64,000 nucleotides of DNA from Hsuehochloa calcarea. Its lineage: Eukaryota; Streptophyta; Magnoliopsida; Poales; Poaceae. The stretch covers positions 20,519,763 through 20,583,762 of the forward strand of contig CM070601.1 of NCBI GenBank assembly GCA_036346395.1, written 5' to 3'. How positions within the stretch are numbered: position 1 is the stretch's first letter; every line of letters begins with the position of its first letter. Position numbers and translations under genes: made by a program. The notes below the pieces were generated by a model. That model made no database searches. It was not told the DNA's origin and saw nothing but the letters and a program-made list of their open reading frames with translations. Below, piece after piece: positions 46,201 through 59,500 of this stretch.

Positions 46201-48758
46201 AGAATGAATTTGTTGTTTACCCTAATTGATCCTGTTCCTTCAATTCGCCCTTGTGTATCATCTCCAAAGTGATGAAGTCATCACTGTTGCTCGCGTGAAA
46301 GAGGTGAACCATTTTGAGTTCCGGTCATGTGGCGTGAACATCCGAGTCAACGAACCACGTGTTCTTCCCCTTTCGCGATAATCCCGAAAATCAAGGAACA
46401 AAAGAGCGATGTGTCTCAATCTTCAGGTTAGATAAACATGATTTAGGAATCGATCTTGAGACACACGTCTGCAAGGAGTATACAAACCGAGTAGTATCCT
46501 TGATTTCATCTAACATTCGGTTATGAGCAATGTTTAAATTAAAATGAGACTTGAATGTCCATGGCGGTCGATAAGCATTGGGTCAAGGCGGTCGACCGTG
46601 ACCAAAGCAGTCGGACCGGTGACCACCGTGATCGGACGCCAAATCGATAAACATTAGAATTAGGATATTTAGAAACATAATGATTTGCATGAGAGACAAA
46701 TCCTAATCCAGTTTATTCTTTTCAATGTTACCATGTCTCATAGAAGCTCTAGGTTGCATGAATGAGATTCTATCAAAACTTTTCCTATCATTTTTCAACC
46801 TCATGTGAATTCAATCAAATGTCCACCTTTTTGCAATAAGTGCAATGGTACTTAGTACCACTAGAAGAAGCACCATTTGAATTAATACAAGGTTTGGCAA
46901 AACCTGCAGATTTAAAAATGTTTTTGCGAGGTTGGGTTTTGAATTCAATTAAACCTTTTCCAAGACTTGAATGACTTTTGGGTTTGAATTGTCTTGAAAA
47001 GAATTGAATCCTAAACCTTGCTTCTTATAAGGAGTTTTAGACTTGTCAAGAATCATGTTTAATTGTTTCTTACCTTTAGAAAATTTCTCTAATGTATCAT
47101 GAAGGTAAGCATTTTCTTTTCTCAAGTTAACACAAGCATCACAAGTTTTATTCATAGATTTCTCCTTATACGAAGCAATTTCAAGCTTAAAAGCGGAACA
47201 TGAAGCACAAGTAGTATTTTCAATATTGTCCTTAAGCTTAGCATATTTGACTCTAGCAGCTTCTAAGATATCTTTGATTTCACGTTCCTTTTCTAAACAT
47301 GAAGTGCAAGGGCTAGATTCAAACACATCAAAAGCAATCAATTTACTAGATTCTAAACATTTTTCACAAGGAGCACTTTTAATTTCATTTAGTTCAGATC
47401 TAGCATTCTCAAGTTGTTGTACAGAAATATTATGAGCGATTTGTAACTTAGTAATTTACGAGTGCATAGCATGACACGATAAACATTCATCAGGTTCAAG
47501 AGTCTTAGCATTTTTAAGCTCTACTTTCAGTTTGTTAATCTTTGACTCTAATTTCTTATTTTTTGTCATAACAAATTCTAGCGCTTCATCTTGACTAAGC
47601 AATTGCTCAACTATAGAATCATATTTAGCAGAAAGCTCATCATAAGTAAAAGATACCTCATCATCATCAATGTCATCGATGTCGACCATGAAGCACATGC
47701 CGGTGAAGTCTTTGGCCTTCCCTTTCTTTTTGCTTTGAGGATCTCATCCTCCTTGTCCTCCTCACTCCCGGATCCACATCGCTCAAGGATTGATCCTCAA
47801 AAGCGGCAAGGACCGGTGGCGACCTTCACAAGCTTATTAGCCTCATACCTTGATTTGTTGAAAGGAGGCTTCTTCCAAGTAGCTTTCCTTCCTTATGATT
47901 GCTCTTACCTTTCGACTTGGGGCAATTTGCGGATATGATTGAGCTCACCACATTCATAGCATGTCACCTGACCACCTCTCTTTTGTTTCTCACATTATTG
48001 TAGGCCCGTGTGAATTTTTTAGCTAGAAGAGCTAACTCTGTTTGAGAATACTTTCAAGTTCCTCTTCATGAATAGCGAGATAAACAAGCAAATGAAAATC
48101 GGAAGAAGATTCAAAAGAGTCATCAAAAGCCTTTTGAGAGGATCGCTACCAAAGCTAAATTATCTTTCTTGGGATGATCAACTCTTTTAATTTCATGAGT
48201 CTTGAGTTTACTATAAAGCAATTCTAAAGTAAGACTTGAAAGATCAACATTTTCCTCTATAGCGAGAGCTTTCATCTCCCACTCCTTGGTGTTGATTGCA
48301 GCCAAGAGATGGGTGGCATTTTCAGATTGAGAATATTCAATATCAACGACTTTCATTTGATTAATTACTTTATTAAAGCGATGAAAATGTCATCGATGCT
48401 CTCTCGGGCGCATCTCGAATTTATTGTATTCACGCTTGTAAGCAGTTTGGCGCACCTTTTTGATTTGGGACGAACCCTCATGATATGTTTGAGAGTGTTC
48501 CAAATTTCATCTTGCATTGAAAGATTACAAATTCGATCATATTCTTGTCTACCAAGTGCACCATATAAAAGATTCTTAGCCTTATTGTTGTTAGCCAAAA
48601 GAATTGCGAAGCGGTGTAGCAATTTCAGGAATAACCAATGGGCTCTAACAACATCCCAAATAGCTTATCCTCGCTCTCGGAGAAAGACGCATACGATTCT
48701 TCCAATAGGCATAGTCGTGCCCATCGAAGATATGCGGTTTAGTAGAAAACTTATCCAT
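43270..48758 (-). pseudogene. Copia gag-pol polyprotein, frameshifted
   Basis: Reading on the minus strand: gag starts at 48758 with MDKFSTKPHIFDGHDYAYW and includes coiled-coil-like segments with CxxC motifs (about 46950-47700). A zinc-knuckle remnant CYECGELNH sits near 47950. A protease region (WFVDS, about 46370) is followed by pre-integrase WHRRLGHIGFDHL (near 45980). Integrase HMDTVGPARVRSVGGKWYIL and SDNGTEF (45469-45786) retains the DDE aspartates seen there. RT shows YVDDIIFGGSS and GELNYFLGLQIKQ (43805-44293). RNase H end: AYILTKPLDQTRFSSLRSEL (about 43320). Domains are all recognisable, but the frame shifts many times, often by a single missing base in a short homopolymer. Not translatable as written. 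Confidence 0.9.
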
Positions 48759-48802
48759 CGCCAAAGTTCGGTGACCGGTTAAGATCAAGATTGAACTAAC
48801 AG

Positions 48803-48815
48803 TGTCTCGATACCA
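48803..48815 (-). other. Primer-binding site (initiator-Met tRNA type) of the copia element
   Basis: Minus strand TGGTATCGAGACA begins two bases inside the 5' LTR end. It is close to the plant tRNA-iMet complement TGGTATCAGAGC used by copia elements. Confidence 0.88.
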
Positions 48816-48817
48816 CT

Positions 48818-50561
48818 TGTTGGACCGTAAAGGCGACTAGAGGGGGTGAATAGGAGCACGCTCACTTTTTCACAAATTATGAACTCAATACAATTTAACT
48901 CCGGTAGCTATTAGAAAGCTATGAAGATCAATATACCAATGACAATGGAAGACTAGTATTGAATCAATTAAACCCTAAGCAATATAACAAAATCAACTAA
49001 GATTACCAAGACTCACAAGGCGGGCGGTCGGATGTTATACTCAACCGGTCGGACCGATTGCGAGCGATCGGACCGGCGTTGTCTTTGGCGGTCGGACGCT
49101 CAAAATCGATCGACCGGTGATGACGGCGATCGACCGTGACGACTCGAACCGATCTGCAATAAAATCGGCCGATGACGAAGTTGCAATTAGGTGAAACTTT
49201 TGATTCTCAACTTCAATCTTTATGAAACTTTGCACACACCTTCTATATGCTATTGAGGACCTATTCCAATCGAATATTATGATAATTCTTGGAGCGATCT
49301 TGAGCAATTGTCAATTGATTAACGAAGGTCTAAAGCCGGGCAAGAACGAAAACTTGATCCTAAAGCTTGTTCGTGAGAGATTGATGATCAAGATGATGCT
49401 AGATAGATTCACACATATCACAGCAAGCTAATTCACGTGAAAGAATCAATCACAAACTCGCGGATCAAAGAAAGCCCTAAAATCACCAAATTGAAAGCAA
49501 GAGCGAAAAGAGACTTATCTCAAGCAAACCTTGCATAGATTGATTTCGTGATTGAAGTGGATTACATCCACACCATCATGGATCAAGAGACAATCAAGGA
49601 TCACAAAATTCACCACAAACCATCAAGAGCCCTAGCCTCCACCTCAACTCCCTAAAGACAATTAGGGTTTTGAAACATAAAAAGAGAGAGAGAGAGTGCA
49701 GCCACCATCTCCTCCTATTTATAGTGGAGGCCTAAAACTCTTAGGGTTTGACTTAATTGGGCTCCGTTAAGGCCCACTAACAAGCGGGTCACATCACGCA
49801 CGCCGCGGCGCCGTCTTTAACTTTGACCTAAACCGCTTCACCATGTGCCATGGATTAGCCAATAGGTCACCCTTGTCCATCTTGTGTCACGCTTGAGTCG
49901 TTGACCTCACCCGCATCGTCGATCGTTACGGACCTCAACTCTTCAAGTCTAGTCCCGATTTTCCTCGCCGTTGACCGTCGTTGACCACCAAGCTACCTGC
50001 ACAACCACAAACAAGAAAACACGTATTCGGGAACAAGTTCTTCACAACTTGACCCATGTTAGTCAAAACATGCATCATGCAAATCATATGCCATGAAACC
50101 AATGACTTTGACCTAACAAAACAACATCGCCACGAAGTTGGCGGCGTTCAAGTAGTTACTGGGTCGACCGCTCCAGTGAGCGGTCGGACCGCCCATGGCG
50201 GTCGGACCGCTCCACAATGAGTCGGACGGACCTTATAGGACTTAGCCGAAATTCAACCTCCCAAAAACCGAAACCTTCTGGAAACTTAAATCCAATAGAA
50301 CTTCTTACTGGAGACTCCAAAAATTATGAGATCAAGTGCATTGGGATCCCCTTACTTGTCTACAACACCTATTTTTGGCCCAGCTCGATTTGAACACTTT
50401 TGGTCATCGCCGGTCCGACCGCCCCCGGATGGTCGGTCCGACCCCCAGAAGCAATGAAGCTCAGTAACTTTGTCAAAAACGCGTGAAACGACAAACCGTA
50501 AACGCCATTGCCAATTGTCACATCATCCTAAGATCTGGAGCATATCCCCATGAAATCCACA
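48818..50561 (-). repeat. 5' LTR of the copia element
   Basis: 1744 bp, begins TGTTGGACCG and ends AATCCACA in plus-strand notation. It is nearly identical to 39643-41398. Confidence 0.95.
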
Positions 50562-51924
50562 GTAGGGAGGGGTTGTTTCCTCATAGATATGTGCCTTTTC
50601 ATTCTTATTTTTTCCACTGCTCTCGCCCGGTGCTTTTTATGATTTTCGTTTTCTAGTTCTTGCTTGTGGGGAGGGGTTATCTCCCCGTACATCTGCACGT
50701 TCTCGTTCTCGCTAGCCTCTTGTCCGCATTTTTGTTCTCCCCGGCCGAATCGCCGTTGGTTCTTCGCTCATCTGTCGCTTGATTCTTTTTTCCGCTATTC
50801 TCTCTTGGTGTTCTTTGTTTTTTCCCCTTATTTTGTTGTTGCGGTTCTTGCTTCCGGGGAGGGGTTGTTTCCTCGTAGGCCTACGTTCACTTGTTCTCCC
50901 AAGCTTGTTTTCCCCTTATTTTGTTTTTACCGTTCTTTCTTGTGGGGAGGGGTTGTCTCCTCGTAGATCTGCACGTTCTCCTCGGCCTCTTGTCCTTTCT
51001 GTTTCAGTGTTCTTCCGCCATCATCGTTTTCCATGCTTTTGCTGTTTCTTTGGTCTCTGTTGGGTTTTGCTTCTTACCATCCTTAGGAGCAATCCTCGCA
51101 TTTTGCTATTTCTTATCTCATCACTTGTTCTTTACTTCTCCCCTCCTTTTTTCGATTGGGCTGGGGTGGGTTTAACACTCTCCTCTTCCTCACCGCTCTC
51201 CTCTCGATTTTATGGTTTATTCTCATGTCTCTTGCCTACCTTGGTTTCTCCTTTTCCCTTTGGTTGGGCCTTGTCTTTCTCCTCCTCAACCGACCCGGGT
51301 TCAACCGCTCCCGCTCCGGCCCTGGTGAGGCGCTTACCCGCTGACCCTAATCTTTCGTCGCTTCGGTGATGATGATCCGTGTTTAGTTAGCGTTAGTTTG
51401 ATTTTAGATTAGGATTCTAGCGCCATGTTTGGTGTTCTAATAGCGAGGGCCTTTTGCGTGCTAGGGGTTTTGGGTGTGCAGATGGAGCGCGCAAGGGAGG
51501 CCAATTGTCGGTCAAGGAAGTTAGTGATTCTCATTCAAATTAAAATTATATCACATTTCTCTACATTTCATTTCGTAGTTGTTGTGTTCTTCCGATTGTT
51601 GAGTAGGTTTTTGCTTTCGCGAAATCTGCATATTGGAGAGTTGGTTACGAGACTAAAAGTCGTGCCTGAAGAGGTAGTTTTTTATTCTACCATGTTTGCG
51701 TGTTTGGTTGCATTTCCACATGTAAGAGTTAGGTCAGATGTGGTTGTACAATGGGAGGTTTAGTATTCGCTATTTTTTAGTTCATGCTGAGGCAAAGTAG
51801 TTTCCATGTTGAATTTCTATGCTCTGTTGTGATCTTGACTAAATGTGGGATGGAGTACAACTACTTGGACATGGCTAGCCTTTTGTTAGAGTAGAGCAAG
51901 TTAGAGTAGGGAGAGGGTTTAATT
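50562..51924 (+). repeat. Pyrimidine-rich leader segment with diverged tandem repeats
   Basis: Repeats of TTCTTGCTTGTGGGGAGGGG followed by TTGTCTCCTCGTAG occur at about 50657, 50845 and 50933, and a further copy is split by the copia insertion (39631-39642 joined to 50567). Hydrophobic frames of up to 196 codons through this tract follow from TTT/TCT/CTT codons and are not credible proteins. From about 51420 the composition becomes ordinary. Confidence 0.75.
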
Positions 51925-54840
51925 TTGTGCTACTCGACAGGTGCGCAAGTCATGCCCTGCCTGCTGGTGAACTAGACATCACTTCTTGTTCTTTTTATAT
52001 CCATCGGTAGAAACTTTTGCTTTGCCCCGACCGGTGTAATCTTCATTACCCTTGGTAAACTTGTCAGGAACCGCAAGGACTTCATTATCATCGGGCTTGC
52101 GGTGTTTCTTCTTCTTGAGAGCCTTCTTGTGTTTATTTTCTGACTTTTCCAAGCCAGATCGAGAGGTTTTATCTATTCGATCAATGATCTCGCTTCCACT
52201 CAACCGCTTCGCTAGCGGCTACGTATTTGTCGACAGGTTGAAAAGCTCGACAGTCGTCCGTGGAGGATTCATAGCGATGTCCTTCGTAAACCATCGATTC
52301 CTTAGACCTGCCTTGAAATCTTGAATAACAAAAGATTCTGCGACCTCTAGAATTGTATTACGAACTTGACCGAACCTTTTGATGTATTGACAAAGAGTCT
52401 CATTAGGTTCTTGCGGATTCGATGAAGGTCATCCTCCTTTCCAGGGCGGCCGTACGTACCCTGGAAATTTACAATAAGGAGGTCGCAAAGTTGCTCCCAA
52501 GTATAGATTGATCCGACCGGTTGGTTGAGCAACCATGACCGGGCAGACCCTTCAAGTACCGTAAGTAGATAATTTGACATCATATTTTTGTTACCACCAA
52601 CACCTCTGATGGTGGTAGTATAGATTTGAAGAAATTCTAACGGGTTCTGGATCACATTGAACTTCTCCATGTTGGCTGGTCGGAACCTACTGGGCCAACG
52701 AACAGCCTGAAGCCCTACAAAGAAAGCTCGATAGCCTGTGATTGATTCATAGTGCCTTCTTTGGAAGGGTGCCGGATTGTAGTCGGTTGGAGACCGATTT
52801 CTCAAATTAGAATATCAAGGCTCCGGTGTTCCGATTCGGTCGTGGACGTTAGGATGACGCCTCCGACCACCTACTTGGCTTAGACGATGTCGGAGATCAT
52901 TAGGGCCAAGCGATTGATCCTCTCGACGAGAAGGAGTTGTTGTTTAAAATAGCCTTCTTCCTCGTGACTCATTGGTCGGAATCATTGAGGAGGTCTTGGT
53001 ATCGATTAATCCCCAACTCGACCATGCTGCCCTCTACTAAGGGAGGAACGTTGGGATGAAGTCATAGTTTGACTTCGTGAACTCCTTTGTTCCCGGTATG
53101 CTTTCGTACGATGCATGGTTTGCTGGAGGATCTTTGATACCTGACCTACAAGTTGGACAAAACCTGGAGCATCTGCTAGAGCAGGGTCAGTGTTATTTAA
53201 AATACTTTGAACACGTTGCAGGTTCTGTACTGTTACTGTAGGTCTTAGAGGATTCATAGTAGTTGTAGGTGTTCGTAGATCTGAACCTTCCCCCGACCTT
53301 GTGTTTGGTCCCGTCCGACCCAAAAATCTAGGTGGGGCAGAACCAGGCGAATTAACTGATTAACGTCTATCAATTCTGTTACCTCTGGCGTTTGGTGCTT
53401 GATTGCTCGTGTTATTTCCATCAATATGTGGTGGCGAGGTAGTGTATGCAGGACCGTACACGGCATTTTGATCTATATTTTCGATCGCGTTGACCTCGTG
53501 CTTCCAGCAGCCATCTTCCAAAGAGCTTGCACTATAACCAGTGGAGAGCCCTCCAGTGCCTCTACCAGAAGTTTCCACGATGGAGACCGGTCGAAAATTA
53601 GCACCTCCTGAGGCCATCCTCACTTGGCCTATAGCCAGTGGGGGTTTCATCGACACCGTTACCAGACGTCGGTTGGCTCCTGGAATTTCCAGAAGTTGTT
53701 GGTGAATACCTGTCAGCCATGATCGTATCGAGAATATACTAATTCTAGGATTGCGAGGCTGAAATTTTGTCACCTTTTTCGCCGGTCAAAAGGACCGGGC
53801 TTGGAGAGATCTTTGGATATTTCGAACTGGTCAGAATGACATGTCCTTCTGGAAGTACCACTTGTTGTGGTGATGCATCTTCATCCATTCGTTCGATTTC
53901 GCTGATGTTTGCGACATGCGAATCTGCGGAGGAGGATGATGACGACATTCCATTCTCATCCATGGCGCGGATGCATCCCTCCATGTCGAGGTTGGAGTAG
54001 TCGTCCAAGTCGAACCAGTTCTCCTCGTCCCAACTCCCTGCCATAGTCGCATGAGCGATTATGAGGAACGGGTGAGGATTTGATGAGCGAAGAATTTCTT
54101 CAGGAAATTTGCAACTTCTTCCCCACGGACGGCGCCAGCTGTCGACGATCAAATCATCGATCTTATAAAAATAGAGGAAAATAGAGGAAAATGATGTATC
54201 TCCTGGAAGAGAATGGAGTCGCTCTTTATTACTATGAACTGGATGTTTATAAGGAATGCCTACGATCTGGCAAAGGAATAATCCTAGTTACACTGAGTGT
54301 GATGTTGGCTATCCTATTGAAATAGATCAAAAGTATGAATCTAATGCCAATAGCCTCATGTCTTTCTTCTCAGAGTCTGATCCCCCTTGATCCTTCCATG
54401 CTCTATCTTTAAACAGCTTCCGAAGAGGTGGCAGTTGTTTCTGGAGAAGACGCTTTGTCGAGCGTTAAATGCAGTCGGAGGGAGGTGGCAGTTGATTAAA
54501 TTATCAACAGCTGTGCGGTTAAATGTCGGTGAGATATTCAACCATTAGTCAGTGTCTTAGGATTATGTAACATCGTGTGGTATGGAGTATACAACACGTG
54601 TTTCATTCATCACATGGCAAAGGATATATCTAGATTTTGATTCAGATATTAGTTCATAGCTTTACGAGTAGTTAACTGGTCGGGGACTAGGTATGGGATC
54701 TTGTCCGACCAGGGTATTTATTATGTAACCTCAGGAATCTTTACAACCAGTAAGGTCGTTAGCCTTAGTTGTTACGACCACGAAGACGTATGGTCTTTTC
54801 TATGTATTAAAGTAATACATAGGGGTTTTAATGATCGTCG
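51925..54840 (-). mobile_element. Truncated Ty3/gypsy retrotransposon: 5' LTR, primer site and gag
   Basis: The minus-strand 5' LTR is 54140-54840 (about 701 bp), homologous to the solo LTR at 19.7-21.0 kb. The primer-binding site TGGCGCCGTCCGTGGGG follows at about 54121-54137. Gag is spread over several frames: MAGSWDEENWFDLDDYSNLD (start near 54052), RFRPANMEKFNVIQNPLEFL and SWLLNQPVGSIYTWEQLCDL in the retrotransposon-gag core (52347-52805), a lysine-rich stretch (51979-52203) and a knuckle-like CLVHQQAGHDLRTCRV near 51930-51975. Protease, RT, integrase and the 3' LTR are missing. The left truncation point is approximate. Confidence 0.85.
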
Positions 54841-56555
54841 GCTCTCTTTTTGTTTTTTTTTCCTCTGGCGATTTCGCCTCTCTAAGTGTGTTGCCCTTCA
54901 TTTTCCTCCACGTGCAAGTGCCGCCTTTTTGTTCACTTGCCTTTCTTTCTTTCAAATTCTTCTTTCTAGCCTGAGTTATAAGCTTCGCCCAATCTTTATT
55001 TTGTTTTCTAGCGGCGGGATGGGGGCCAGCGGGATCTCCAGTGGTTTAGCTACATTCTTCCTCCCTTTCTTCGGATATTATTGGGGATGCTTCTCGCTTT
55101 GTTCCTATCTCGGTTTTTTCCAACGTTTGTCCTGCCTATAATTTCCCTCCATGTTCTGGTGGTGCCTTTTTGTTCCATTGTATTTGTTTATTTTTGGTTC
55201 GTCTTTCTAGCCTGATCTATCGGCGAACAGGATGGGACCAGCAAGATTTCCAGTTGGTTTGTTGTTCTCTTCCCTCCCTCTTTCTTCGGATATTATTGTG
55301 GGTTCTTCTCGATTTGTTCTCATTTTGGGGGTTTTCACACATTTCTACTACCTCTCATTTTTACTCCTCGTGCCCGCAGCGCCTTTTTGTTCGCTTGGCT
55401 TTCTTTGTTTTTGATATTCCTGTCTAGCATGATCTATATTCTTGGTGTTGTTTCATTGTTGTCTTCGCTCTGTAGCATCTTCCTTACCCTTTTTCAGCTC
55501 GATCACTTATATTTGTGTTTCTGCGCCCTGTTCGTTCGGTTATTATCGATGTTACCCCTTTTTAGTTTGTTCAATCATGTTTGGTCTGTGCAACCTCTTA
55601 CTTCGGTTGATATCGATGTTTCCTTGTTGCCTTCGCTCCTTAGTTTGTTCCTTACCCCTTTTTAGCCCGATCGCTTTTATCTGTGTTTTTGCAGCCTATT
55701 CATTCGGTTATTATCGATCTTACAACTTTTACTTTGTTTCATCCTGTTTGATTTGTGCAAACTATTACTTCGTTTGGTGTCCAGGTTGTTTGTTCATTCC
55801 TCTGTTTTGCATGTCGAATGGTGTCTGCTACTTTGTTTACCTACTTCCTTGATGTTGTCATGTTCTCTGCCTCTTTCTCCCTTTTTCTTTCACTCGATTT
55901 CCCGCTACTTCCTTCATTTGGCTAACTTGCTTCCTATCTTCTACAGGCTCTTTGGTCCCAAGATTTATGTTCCGCCTGCGTTGTCTCCTTTCTTTGTTCC
56001 ATCGTGTGATTTTTTCTTTTGTTCTCTACATTCTGGTTTTCTTATATGTCACAATGTATTCTACCTCAACTGTTTAATTCTTCTTATTTCTGTCGGTTTT
56101 CATGTCCGTGACCTGCTTCATCCGGACATCGGTGCCTCCCCAGTGTTGTCTTCTCCGTTTGCAACACTGTCAGTTCTCTTCGAGATTGTTTCGTCTTACT
56201 TCTTTGTCTTTCCTTTCTTCATCGTAGTGTCAGCCTTATTTTTGCTTTACCTGCTTTTTTATATTTGTTTTTTGCTTACAACATGTTGTCTCATTTTTTG
56301 TATCTACATGTCATACATTACCTCTGATAGTTATGTATATCTTGTTGTTCTTCTTCGTTCACTCGTATTTACTATGTATGTGCTTGTTGTTTGATTCATA
56401 TTCCTTCTGCTGCCTATACATGCATACATGCTATCTGTATCTACTTGTGTGGATTTTTGTTTCGCTACGGTTTACATAGACGTACTCACCTAATCTTTCG
56501 TGCCTCCGCCCTTTCGATGTGTTGTCCTCTTCCGGCCCTACCCTCTTTCTAACGT
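54841..56555 (+). repeat. Pyrimidine-rich leader segment with 168-bp and about 213-bp internal repeats
   Basis: CTTACCC(C)TTTTT.AGC..GATC and CGGTTATTATCGAT recur exactly 168 bp apart (55483/55651 and 55537/55705). GGATGGG..CCAGC..GAT and TTCTTCGGATATTATTG recur about 213 bp apart (from 55017 and 55230). T content is very high, and the long frames (146 and 213 codons) are low-complexity. It is similar in style to 50562-51420. Confidence 0.75.
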
Positions 56556-59500
56556 TGTTGGACCCGGGAGTAACACCCACAAATCCTCCGTGTATTTTTG
56601 AACTAGTCCCATGATCAGCAGCTAGTTCACACAATAAACAAGAATGGTAATATCCATAATTCACACAACTTTATTAATAATCAGAGTTTATTAAAAGAAA
56701 GGCTTACAAGCCAATAATAAAGAATACAACGAAAGTCGAAGAAGTAGTAGTAGTCCAGCTGATCTACCATAGGTAATCTACTAGGGTAGTGGCCTAGTCG
56801 TCGAGATCCACACCGGTAGCGAAGTCCTTCTCCTATGAACATTATTTTCATTATGCAAGGGTGAGCACAAACAACCGTGCACTACAAATTACACCCGTAA
56901 CAGAGTTAATGCATGCATGGATATTATCAAAGGAAGGCTTATAGGGTTATTTATGCAAAAGCAATATTTGACATTTCAAATACAATAGTAAGTTCAAAAG
57001 CTCAAGTTTTAAAATATCTAAAATTGAGTTTTAACTGAATTAATAAAGCTAGAGTAGGCACCAACCTAACACTAACTTAAACACAGGCACCAACCCGAGG
57101 CTTCAACCCATAATTTTTCTCATGGACACCCATCTATGTCATAAACTGTTTTGTAAAATATTTTGAAAACAAAATCAAAGTCTAATCCGCGAAAGGCTTT
57201 GCTCAGCATGTCCATGACTGTGGAGACGGCTATTCAAATAGATTGACACTCTGCATAGGTTGTACAACTTTACCCACAAGAGATAATCAACTTTTAATGT
57301 CCGTGTGACACACTCCTGTAAGTGTGTGAGTAAGTGATTATTACAAGGCCTTTACAATGCGCCATCCCAAAGTAGTTATACCTACTGAAGAATCTAGACC
57401 CGCCATTATGAGTTAATGGAATATTTTTGTGATTAATGACAAATCCAAATATGAGACTAACTCTCTTGTCAAGTATTATCTTGTGTAGTCTCATTTGGTT
57501 ATAAAGGTGAAATTCAAGTATGCAATCAACATCTTAATCTCATATATATTGTTGCATTTCTCGGATCCAAAATATAGGATGAACTCAACCATAAGTTTAA
57601 CTTGAATATGTGCATGTGATCTAATTACACATTTGTGTATGCACACATTTATGGGGAGTTTATTCTATATTTTATGGTTTCATTAGTATTGATCCATATT
57701 CTATTTTCCATATATATTTGGGATCTTTACTTTGAAACATATCCGTTTGAGTATATAGAACTTGTGTAGTTCCTACATAATCATGTCGTGAGTATATGTA
57801 ACTTGTGTAGTTCACATATACTCATGTTGTGCTACTTTATCTACATTTAATTTATGTGTAATTGAAGTGGTTATCATTAATTACCAATGAGGGAAAGATT
57901 AAAGTATCTTGTCTCACCATTATGTGATAATGGTTTGTTGTGGTAACTAATGGTAATCACATTGTGGAACTAACATTTTTCATAAGTTAGATGAATAGGT
58001 TATGTTCCAGGGCGATGAAGATTTTGGATGTCATAATGTGTCAATGGCATTAAAGTAAAGAGCTTGGTGTAAAGGATGCATCATGAGTTGATGCTTATCA
58101 AGAAGAAGAAATGATCATGGGTTGATCGTCAAGACAAGAGAAGACCCATCATGTGTTGATGGAGGTCAAGCAAAGGATCATCATGTGTTGATGATTATCA
58201 AGTTAATAATCCGGACTTGAAGTGATGATGTGCGTCATCAAGCTTCAAGAAGATGCAAGGCAAAGGTATGACTAGCTAGGGCTAAAGATGTGTTCCTAGT
58301 CTTTTATCAGTCTTGATGTTTGGTTGGAAGACCGGATTCCTAGTATAGGTTGCCGTACTATTAAGAGGGGTCTTAACTAGTAGTTTGAGTTAGTCATGTG
58401 TTGATAGCTCATCGTGGTTGCTCTAGCTCATCTAGGCATGATGCTATTTATTTACAAATGTGTTTTACAAATAATCGAGGCTCATGCATAACCCTTGTAG
58501 CATGTGACTTAAGTTTCCAAATGTGTTTTGTAAATGGTGTAAGTCCATGTACCTTATTCCTTGTGATGAGTATTCTAAAGGTTGGCAAATGTGTTTTGTA
58601 ACCTGCTAAGAATATCATCTTGAAACCTTGTTGGGAATTGCACTCAAATGGGTGAATGTGTTTTGCCATTTGAAGTGAAGTCAAAGGTTTTGGTCTCTGG
58701 AGCCTAGCGGTCTGACCGCCAGGGGTCACCGGTCTGACAAGTGGCAAATCGGTCAGACCGGCCATCTGTTGGCAGTCCGACCGATTTTCTCTACTGTTGT
58801 TTTTCTGTGCGGATGTTCCGCCGTTGAGCAAAAGGAACTACCGAAGATAGGAAGTTTTGGGGTTCGTGCGGAACGTATTTTCCAAAGAAGCACCCTTTTG
58901 GGACTTAGCCGTTTTTCCTCGGACGGTCGGACCGGCCAACCTTGGCGGTCTGACCAATTTAACGGCGGTCAGACCGGCCATTAGTTGGCGGTTCGACCGG
59001 CCGAAGGCTCAACGGCTAGTTTTGTAGCCGTTGGGGCACGGGCGATCCGACCGGCCCTGTGCATATTCGAGGGAATCTTTCTCCCAACGGCTAGTTTTTA
59101 TGTGTGGGCTATAAATACTCACATTGACCGGTTGAGGATGGTTGTTGCTGCCATTGTAAAGTGTTCTAGTGTTGTTCGACACTCTCTTGAGCTAAGAGCA
59201 AGCCTCTCCTCTCTTATCTGCATGTGTTGCACTTAGTGAGATTTGAGAGCAAACTCTAAGTGCGTGTGTTACCATAGGTAGTGGATTGTGTATCCACTTG
59301 AGCGTTGACACTTGATTAGTTCAAGTGAAAGTTGACATTTGTTTCTCTTGGTATTTGCCGACACCTAGACGGCGTGGAGGCGTCGTGACCGGTGATCTTC
59401 TCAAGAAGTTTGTGAGAAGGCCTGGCGTGTTGTGAGTGGTTTGGTGCTCGCCATTTCCGGAGTGGAGGAAGAGCAACCTTAGTGGAGCGAGGTGTTGGTT

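Larger units (their letters stand above)
39643..50561 (-). mobile_element. Ty1/copia LTR retrotransposon, full-length with nearly identical LTRs
   Basis: A 10.9-kb element with 5-bp target duplications GTAGG (39638-39642 and 50562-50566). LTRs are 39643-41398 and 48818-50561, both TGTTGGACCG...AATCCACA. Minus-strand order is 5' LTR (48818-50561), tRNA-iMet-type primer site, gag, protease, integrase, reverse transcriptase, RNase H, polypurine tract and 3' LTR. Integrase preceding RT defines Ty1/copia. The size and long LTRs suggest a SIRE- or Tork-like lineage; I did not resolve which. Coding frames are interrupted throughout. Confidence 0.95.

Noticed and set aside
50664..56394. Hydrophobic frames up to 213 codons in the T/C-rich segments, resembling multi-pass membrane proteins
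   Set aside because: Low-complexity Phe/Leu/Ser composition arises from pyrimidine-rich DNA; several frames are open at once and tandem repeats shift between them.
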